Origin: Lachnospiraceae bacterium
GTDB taxonomy: Bacteria; Bacillota; Clostridia; Lachnospirales; Lachnospiraceae
Direction: 5' to 3'
Assembly: GCA_017420605.1 (NCBI GenBank)
Contig: JAFOIS010000112.1
Span: forward strand, 1-11,353
DNA length: 11,353 nt
Shown here one piece after another: positions 6,143 to 11,353 of this stretch. The notes below the pieces were generated by a model, which was not told the origin of the DNA, ran no database searches, and saw nothing but the letters and a program-made list of their open reading frames with translations. The position numbers were made by a program, and so were the translations under genes. The stretch's first letter is position 1. Each line of letters begins with the position of its first letter.

Positions 6143-9100
6143 TCAGGCCTTCTGCCCGTCCGTCTCCTCCGCGATCAGCGGAAAGAGGTCCTTTGCGGCT
6201 TTTTTCGCCTGCGCGTATTTCTTCCAGTTTTCCCGGAACCCTTCGGTATTTCCCTGTCTGACGGAAAGGATCATGCGGTTGATGCGCAGATACTCGCTCC
6301 GCCCGCCCACGTCCGGCGTCGGCATGATCTTCGCGGTCTCCTCCGTGCGGCTCACCGTTCCGCCCTTTGTGATCTCGAAGGCGTAGCGGACGACTTCGCC
6401 GGCGAACATGGTCAGCGCCCTGACGTACCAGGACCCCGGCATTCTGGAAGGAATGGCCTCGCCTGGAAGCTCCGAATCCGGTGCGCCGCGCCAGGAGAGC
6501 GTCACTTTTTCCGCGCCCGGCGCGCGGCAAGCAAGGATCATCTTGTCGTCAAGCTGATACGGAGCAAGAAGTTCACGCGGCAGAGCGCTCATAAACGGAT
6601 AGAGCCATCCGCTGCGCATGCACGTCTCGAAAAGGGCGCTCCGGCGGGCGGCCTCCCGCTCTCCGGCGGCAGGCTTTTCCGCGTAATACCGGAGGAGGGC
6701 GATCGTCATCAGGTCGTCGGCCCTGCCCTCGTCATAGACGGAGCCCATATAAGAGACGAGTTCCTCGTCGGGGAGCGCGCCGCCGCGGACGGTCTCCGCG
6801 GAGACGAGCGCGATATATGCGCCGATCAGTTCCCTGTCTCCGCCCGCTTTCGCGTAATCGCGGAAGATCCGCGGATCCTTCGGCGTCGATCCCACGAAAA
6901 CGGCCAGCGTCAGGATCCGCTCGTCGATCTTCTGTGTGTCGATCGCCTGCACGGCAGCTTCCTGGCGTACCCGGACCATGTCGTCCATGGCGCCCGCGAA
7001 ATGACTGACAAGGTAGCGCAGGATCTCCTGATTCGCGGCGCCCCTGCGGAGTGCCTCCATCGCCATGAGAAGGAGCTCGTCGTCCGGCAGATAATCCCGG
7101 AGCGCAATGATCCGGCCGGTCAGGAACGCCAGCTGTTTCGGATCGATGTCTTCATAACCGTGGCTGCAGCACAGCGAGAAAGCTTCCCGCATCCGGTCTT
7201 TCATCAGGAAGATATCGGTAAGAAGCGCATGGTTTGCCCCGGCGGCCGCCGTAAGGTCGAGCCGCGCCAGATAGAGGTCGAGATCCTGGTCCTCCGGATT
7301 GGCCGCGAAATATTCCAGAAGGGCCGCGTTGATCCTGCGCCGCGTTTCCTCCGAGACAGACGCGTCGGAAGAAGCCTCGATGAATTCCGCGATATGGCTG
7401 CTCCGGACCGTGAAGCGGTCCTTATCCAGCGTATGGAGCAGGTAGCCGGTCTCGGAAACGCCGAAGTCGTGCAGCTGCGCAAGATAAGCCGATTCGTCGA
7501 AAAGATGCCGTATCGCCATGACGACCCCGCTCCGGAAACGCCTGCCGCGTTCATCCTGGATATATACGGCCGCATCCCCGGTATAAAGGTCCGCGTAGGC
7601 GATCCCGCCCGAGAGCGGACAGACAGCTTCTTTATCGAGATACGGATGCACGACGACCACCTCCCGCGCGCGCGGATCGTCGCAGACGATGCTGCAGCGG
7701 AACAGGATCCGCGCCATCGCGTCGGCCGCTTCCCGGTCCGGAAGGTCCGTAAGGTGCGTCTGGATGAGATACGCGGTGTCGGTGTTCACGTTTCCGGACT
7801 GCAGTACCTCCATGACGAAGTTCCGGATGATCTCGCGGTAAGAGGCGTAGGTCTCCGGATCCACGGCGCGGTTCCTCGTGATATTCGCGTACAGCATCGC
7901 CCGCCGCGGCGCGCCGAGCGCGCTGTTCATCGTGAAGTAGCGCCGCACCTTCAGCGGCAGCACCTCGCGCCGTCCCTCGGGGATCGTCTCCATATAGTAT
8001 TCGTAGAGCCGCGTGATCCTGAGATCCCGCTGGATCGCTTTTTCATACCACGGGAAATAATGGGCTTTCCGCGGATTTCCCTTCAGGATCAGACGGAGGA
8101 TCGCTTCGAGGATCTCGTCGAGCGGGAATCTTTTGTACGCCCTTTCCAGAAGGATATAGACGGACGTGGAGAAGCTCTTTTCATTGGCGGCCAGCAGCGC
8201 CGTCCTGAGCGCCAGATCCTCGGTCATGACGCCCTGCCGTTCGGCGAAATGCAGGATCGCCCGCGTAAAGGGCGTCAGCCCCGTAAGATATGCCGGGTCT
8301 CCCGCGAAAAGGTTCGCCGCCTTGAGGAACAGCAGCGGATGGGAAACGCCCTGCCGGTACTGGGCGGCGATGAGCGACAGCATCTTGCCGGGTCGCTTCG
8401 CAAGCTCCGCGTCCAGTTTGCCGAGAAGCAGAAGGATCACCGGGCTCGTCTCGTCCTCGTCGCGGAGTCTCCGGATCCTCGTAAGCAGTTTATCCTGATC
8501 TTCGGCGATCACGCCTGCGGCGGCGGAAAGATAATACCACATCGCCTCGCATTCGGCGCTTTCTTCGGAAAGGCGTTCTTCCGGCACAGTCCGGAGGATC
8601 TTTGCGGCGGCGTCGCGCGCGCCGGCCAAAAGATAGGCATAGGCCGCATAGAGATGATATTCCGTACGGTCGCCCCCGTACCGCTGGAGAGCGGAGATCG
8701 CGGGGACCGCGCGTCTGATGAAGGTGCCGGTGTCGATCCGGGACTGCCGCACGTCGAGGACGCTCCGCCAGGCGGAGACGACCGCTTTCCGCCATGCCAG
8801 CATCTCACCGGCCCTCTCGGCCGTATGCCGGGACGCCGTGATATCCAGCGTCAGGGTGTCCGTGTCCGATTCGCAGAGGATGCGGCCGTGCACCATGCCG
8901 TCCCCGATCGCGTCATAATCGATGATATAGCGGATGACGAGCGTATTGCCGACGAAATCGTCTTCCACGAAATGCCGCTGCGGCAGGGAAATGAAACCGC
9001 CGGCCGCGGAAACGTTCAGATTGACGTTGCCCCAGGTATTCTTCGTGACCGTCAGCGTTCCCTGCGAGCTGTCCGTCAGATGCAGGAAACTGTCATGGTC

Positions 9101-9688
9101 CTTGTCGGCGGTGAAACGCACGGCCTCCTTGAGGCCGAGGTCGACAAGGAACTCCTCGAGCCGCTGATAGGTCACGGGATTCTGTGTCAGCGCCTTCCAG
9201 GCGGCATAGGACGCGCCGTCGGACAGGGCCGAACGTCCGAAATGCGGATCCTTGAGGAAACGCAGCGCCTCGGCTCTCTCGTTTTTCGCAAGATACAGAA
9301 GTTTTTCCGGAGAATCGATCTTCTCCCGGCCGCTCTGCGGCATGTCGGGAACGACCGTGACCTGCACGGGGATATGCACCTCTCCGGTATTGATGAGGAG
9401 AACGATCTCCCCCTTTACCGTGCTGCCTTCCCTTAAGCCTTCCGCGTCGACGCCGTACGCGATACTGATCTCCCGGCCCGAGAAACGTTCCCGGTCCAGT
9501 ACGATCCTCGCGTTGGTCACCGTGGCCATACCGCGGATGCGGTGGCCGTCGCCGCTTCTTATTTCCAGCTTGCCCCGGATGTCCTTCCCGGGCACCGTCT
9601 CCTCGCGGATCGATGCGGGGCTGACTTCCGGCAACGCTCTTTCCTTTTCCAGGCGGTCCTCCCGGATCCGCTCCAGACCTTCCAGCAT
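6143..9688 (-). CDS. Giant beta-domain and helical-repeat protein (DUF5717-like)
   Basis: A 1181-residue protein of unknown function with no signal peptide or membrane helices, so presumably cytoplasmic. Visible order: a short charged helix (1-20); a first beta domain (about 35-115, with GEVHIPVQVTV at 102-112); a helical linker (125-190); a second beta domain (190-287); a long helical region like an alpha-solenoid or TPR array (about 290-1040) interrupted near 674-730 by a beta-rich insert (PYLDKEAVCPL); a C-terminal beta domain (1047-1125, with MFAGEVVRYAFEI); and a basic helical tail. The motif YEDIDPKQLAFL (845-856) and the overall plan fit the clostridial family I recall as DUF5717; this was not searched. 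The start is the ATG six bases after GGAGG (9695-9699); a GTG seven codons earlier would put that site inside the gene. It is the first gene of a two-gene unit with the Hsp70-like protein, which suggests a scaffold or partner role. Confidence 0.82.
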   Translation of the reverse strand: MLEGLERIREDRLEKERALPEVSPASIREETVPGKDIRGKLEIRSGDGHRIRGMATVTNARIVLDRERFSGREISIAYGVDAEGLREGSTVKGEIVLLINTGEVHIPVQVTVVPDMPQSGREKIDSPEKLLYLAKNERAEALRFLKDPHFGRSALSDGASYAAWKALTQNPVTYQRLEEFLVDLGLKEAVRFTADKDHDSFLHLTDSSQGTLTVTKNTWGNVNLNVSAAGGFISLPQRHFVEDDFVGNTLVIRYIIDYDAIGDGMVHGRILCESDTDTLTLDITASRHTAERAGEMLAWRKAVVSAWRSVLDVRQSRIDTGTFIRRAVPAISALQRYGGDRTEYHLYAAYAYLLAGARDAAAKILRTVPEERLSEESAECEAMWYYLSAAAGVIAEDQDKLLTRIRRLRDEDETSPVILLLLGKLDAELAKRPGKMLSLIAAQYRQGVSHPLLFLKAANLFAGDPAYLTGLTPFTRAILHFAERQGVMTEDLALRTALLAANEKSFSTSVYILLERAYKRFPLDEILEAILRLILKGNPRKAHYFPWYEKAIQRDLRITRLYEYYMETIPEGRREVLPLKVRRYFTMNSALGAPRRAMLYANITRNRAVDPETYASYREIIRNFVMEVLQSGNVNTDTAYLIQTHLTDLPDREAADAMARILFRCSIVCDDPRAREVVVVHPYLDKEAVCPLSGGIAYADLYTGDAAVYIQDERGRRFRSGVVMAIRHLFDESAYLAQLHDFGVSETGYLLHTLDKDRFTVRSSHIAEFIEASSDASVSEETRRRINAALLEYFAANPEDQDLDLYLARLDLTAAAGANHALLTDIFLMKDRMREAFSLCCSHGYEDIDPKQLAFLTGRIIALRDYLPDDELLLMAMEALRRGAANQEILRYLVSHFAGAMDDMVRVRQEAAVQAIDTQKIDERILTLAVFVGSTPKDPRIFRDYAKAGGDRELIGAYIALVSAETVRGGALPDEELVSYMGSVYDEGRADDLMTIALLRYYAEKPAAGEREAARRSALFETCMRSGWLYPFMSALPRELLAPYQLDDKMILACRAPGAEKVTLSWRGAPDSELPGEAIPSRMPGSWYVRALTMFAGEVVRYAFEITKGGTVSRTEETAKIMPTPDVGGRSEYLRINRMILSVRQGNTEGFRENWKKYAQAKKAAKDLFPLIAEETDGQKA

Positions 9689-9714
9689 ATGGCACCTCCG
9701 GCGCGTCACATTGC

Positions 9715-9797
9715 ATGTATGCCGAATGACATAAAAATCCTAGAATAGTATACTACATCTTGTTGCCATATCCAAGTGCAAACGCAAAATGTATGCC
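9715..9797 (-). repeat. Nine-base direct repeat flanking the promoter of the giant gene
   Basis: The plus-strand sequence ATGTATGCC occurs at 9715-9723 and 9789-9797, 74 bases apart start to start. One copy lies upstream of the -35 box, the other in the leader of the giant gene. A second short repeat, CGCAAAA, occurs at 9783-9789 and 9806-9812, 23 bases apart. The placement would suit binding sites for a looping regulator, but short repeats can arise by chance and no regulator family is recognised. Confidence 0.3.
9747..9775 (-). promoter_or_regulatory. Sigma-A-type promoter of the giant/Hsp70-like gene pair
   Basis: On the minus strand TTGGAT (9770-9775), 17 bases of spacer and TATACT (9747-9752) form a good promoter. 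Transcription should start near 9740, leaving a leader of about 50 bases before the ATG at 9688. The surrounding bases are markedly AT-richer than the coding DNA, and the site lies just after the terminator of the preceding operon, so the gene pair appears to be a unit of its own. Confidence 0.75.
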
Positions 9798-9817
9798 CAG
9801 CGCAGCGCAAAAGGCAC

Positions 9818-9845
9818 AAAAAAAAGCCGTCCCGAAGGACAGCTT
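9818..9845 (-). terminator. UUCG-loop intrinsic terminator after the glycosyltransferase gene
   Basis: On the minus strand AAGCTGTCC (9845-9837) pairs with GGACGGCTT (9832-9824) in nine base pairs including one G-T wobble. The stem closes a C(UUCG)G tetraloop, an exceptionally stable RNA loop. The stem runs directly into a T-run (9825-9818). It lies 53 bases after the glycosyltransferase stop codon and ends that operon. Confidence 0.92.
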
Positions 9846-9898
9846 CCGAAGATCCCGTTTAAGGGGCCCTGCCGGGCGTAACCATGGCCTTGTGGGCG

Positions 9899-10849
9899 TT
9901 ACAGCAGGGTCTTTTCGATGACGTATCTTGGTCTCCGTTTTGTTTCCATATACGTCTTGCCGGCGTATTCTCCCACGATGCCGACCGCGGTGAGCAGGAT
10001 CCCGCCCACGAGGTAGATCGAAGAGATCATAACGCCGTAGGGCGCCTCTACGGTGCCTTTTCCGTACCGTATCCAGGAGATCACAAGGAAGAGGAAACAG
10101 ATGAACGATATGAGCATGCCGATCCGCACGATCCAGTCGATCGGGCGCACCGAAAACGAGGTGATCCCGTCGACGGCGAAGGATATCATTTTCTTCAGCG
10201 GGTATTTGCTCTCGCCGGCAAACCGTTCCGCCCTCTCATAGTACACGATATCCGTTTTATAGCCGAGCTGCGGGACGATGCCGCGGAGGAAGAGATTGAC
10301 TTCCTTAAACTGTGACAGCGCCTCGAGCGCCTTCTTTCCCATCAGCCGGTAATCCGCATGGTCGCTTACCGTCTGCACGCCGAGCCCGTGCATGAGGCGG
10401 TAGAACGCGTGCGCCGTAAACTTCTTGAAGAAGGTATCCGTATTGCGGGCGCTGCGCACACCGTATACGATCTCGCAGCCTTCCGCGTATTTTTCGAGCA
10501 TCTCATCGACGGCGCCGATATCGTCCTGCAGATCGGCGTCCATGGAGATCGTCACGTCGCAGCGGCCCTTTGCCGTCATCAGCCCCGCGAGCAGCGCGTT
10601 CTGATGACCGCGGTTGCGGCTCAGGGATATGCCCGCGAAATGGGGATTCGTTTTATGACATGCTTCGATCAGTTTCCACGTCCGGTCCTTCGAGCCGTCG
10701 TCCACGAAGAGGATCCGGCTCTCCTCAGCGGCTTTTCCCGCGCTGATCAGCGTAAAAAGGTTTTTCCCGAGGCGCTTGGCCGTCTCGGGAAGCACAGCTT
10801 CCTCGTTATAGCAGGGAACGACAATATAGAGGACCGGTGCCTTATTCAT
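9899..10849 (-). CDS. GT2-family polyprenyl-phosphate glycosyltransferase (GtrB-like)
   Basis: A 316-residue enzyme of glycosyltransferase family 2, in the group of GtrB and dolichol-phosphate mannose synthase. These enzymes move a sugar from a nucleotide sugar to undecaprenyl phosphate on the inner face of the membrane. Motifs: VPCYNEE at 11-17, VDDGSKD at 49-55, SMDADLQD at 102-109 with the metal-binding DAD, DYRLMGKK at 166-173, and RFAGESKYPLKKM at 209-221, the membrane-proximal motif of this group. Two C-terminal membrane helices (about 239-260 and 273-295) and a basic tail follow, the usual topology. The length is typical. The ATG follows GAGG by seven bases; this GAGG overlaps the TGA stop of the preceding SGNH-like gene, so the two are probably translationally linked. 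The product would feed envelope glycan or teichoic acid decoration; the sugar cannot be inferred. Confidence 0.93.
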   Translation of the reverse strand: MNKAPVLYIVVPCYNEEAVLPETAKRLGKNLFTLISAGKAAEESRILFVDDGSKDRTWKLIEACHKTNPHFAGISLSRNRGHQNALLAGLMTAKGRCDVTISMDADLQDDIGAVDEMLEKYAEGCEIVYGVRSARNTDTFFKKFTAHAFYRLMHGLGVQTVSDHADYRLMGKKALEALSQFKEVNLFLRGIVPQLGYKTDIVYYERAERFAGESKYPLKKMISFAVDGITSFSVRPIDWIVRIGMLISFICFLFLVISWIRYGKGTVEAPYGVMISSIYLVGGILLTAVGIVGEYAGKTYMETKRRPRYVIEKTLL

Positions 10850-10858
10850 AGGGAGACC

Positions 10859-11353
10859 TCACGAAAGATAACCGAGCTCCTTCATTTTTTCAAAAAGCCC
10901 TTCCGCGATCGCTCTGCGGTTGTTCACCGTCATGACGGGTCTTCCGAGCGACGTGAAACTGACGTAATGCTCGCCGAACGCGTCCGTGAGCGCTTTGTCG
11001 TAGGCTTCGATATCCGTATAGACGTAAGGACAGACGCCGTAAATAATGAATTCATCGGGATCGTCATAGGTGGCAAGGAGCAGTTTGTACTCTTCGACCA
11101 GTTCCTCCGGATCACGCGCCCAGCCGCCGTAATACCCCATGCACAGGATGGGAAGGAAGGCGGTATCCTGCCGTTCCGTATAGAACTCGGCCACGTCGTC
11201 CCGAAGCTGCAGGTCCGTAAGATCCTTCAGTTCCGCGTTTGCCTGATGTTCCGTAAGGATCTTATCGATCTCCGACGCGTCGACGCCGGCAAGCGCCATC
11301 TGCGAGAGCGTCCCGGACATCTCCCAGGTATTGTCCTCCACGGGAATATCCGC
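10859..11353 (-). CDS. C-terminal part of an SGNH/GDSL-like protein (5' end outside window)
   Basis: The frame is open to the window edge, so only the last 165 or so residues are visible; an internal GTG at 11341 should not be taken as the start. The fragment contains MGYYGGWARDPEELVEEY, recalling the third conserved block of firmicute SGNH hydrolases (GxNGGW), then a strand EFIIYGVCPY, a helix and FGEHYVSFTSLG, in the order expected of the C-terminal half of that fold. It ends EKMKELGYLS, a common terminus in the family. The expected catalytic DxxH before the last helix is not seen: the segment reads RPVMTVNNRRAIAEGL. It therefore may be non-catalytic, or the assignment may be wrong. The stop overlaps the ribosome binding site of the downstream glycosyltransferase gene, with nine bases between stop and start, which suggests a shared envelope-related operon. 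Confidence 0.5.
   Translation of the reverse strand, partial: ADIPVEDNTWEMSGTLSQMALAGVDASEIDKILTEHQANAELKDLTDLQLRDDVAEFYTERQDTAFLPILCMGYYGGWARDPEELVEEYKLLLATYDDPDEFIIYGVCPYVYTDIEAYDKALTDAFGEHYVSFTSLGRPVMTVNNRRAIAEGLFEKMKELGYLS

Noticed and set aside
6071..9436. An open frame of 1121 codons on the plus strand, opposite the giant gene
   Set aside because: It runs antisense in a fixed frame to the 1181-residue protein and part of the Hsp70-like gene. Its product is rich in Arg, His, Asp and Pro with no recognisable domain, as expected from the complementary frame of GC-rich codons with strong third-position bias.
9689..9817. Small RNA or riboswitch in the gap before the giant gene
   Set aside because: Most of the gap is taken by a promoter and short repeats. 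The only stem-like pairing near 9713-9730 would need a two-base loop, and no known RNA family is recognised.

Overview
The window looks like chromosomal DNA of a high-GC member of the Clostridia, most likely a Lachnospiraceae-like anaerobe. This rests on strong GGAGG-type ribosome binding sites, sigma-A-like promoters, a eukaryote-like long PurB next to a divergent 424-residue PurA, and a pair of large proteins that resemble clostridial families I know as DUF5717 and DUF5716. These family names are from memory and were not searched. No rRNA, tRNA, CRISPR array, insertion sequence or phage gene is visible. Coding density is high and every gene reads without an internal frameshift.

Layout. Positions 1-249 hold two divergent promoters: one firing left out of the window (24-52, minus) and one firing right (159-187, plus) into a membrane-anchored HAD-family phosphatase gene (250-1074). 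A strong hairpin with T-runs on both sides (1106-1136) ends this gene and, on the other strand, purA. Everything else is on the minus strand. In transcription order it runs: the 3' part of an SGNH/GDSL-like gene (from the right edge to 10859); a GtrB-like polyprenyl-phosphate glycosyltransferase (10849-9899); a UUCG-loop terminator (9845-9818); a sigma-A-type promoter (9775-9747); a giant 1181-residue beta-domain/helical-repeat protein (9688-6143); 13 bases later, an Hsp70-like protein with a TPR tail (6129-4057); a promoter whose -35 box overlaps that gene's stop codon (4060-4032); then purB (3975-2545) and purA (2447-1173).

How the genes work together. PurA and PurB are consecutive enzymes from IMP to AMP, and PurB also acts earlier in the pathway, in IMP synthesis. 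The giant protein and the Hsp70-like protein form a tight two-gene unit with its own promoter. Their architecture (degenerate Hsp70 core plus TPRs, next to a cytoplasmic scaffold of beta domains and an alpha-solenoid) suggests an undescribed protein-handling or scaffold complex. This pair is the best candidate here for an uncharacterised system. The SGNH-like and glycosyltransferase genes belong to a separate, probably cell-envelope, operon ending at the terminator.
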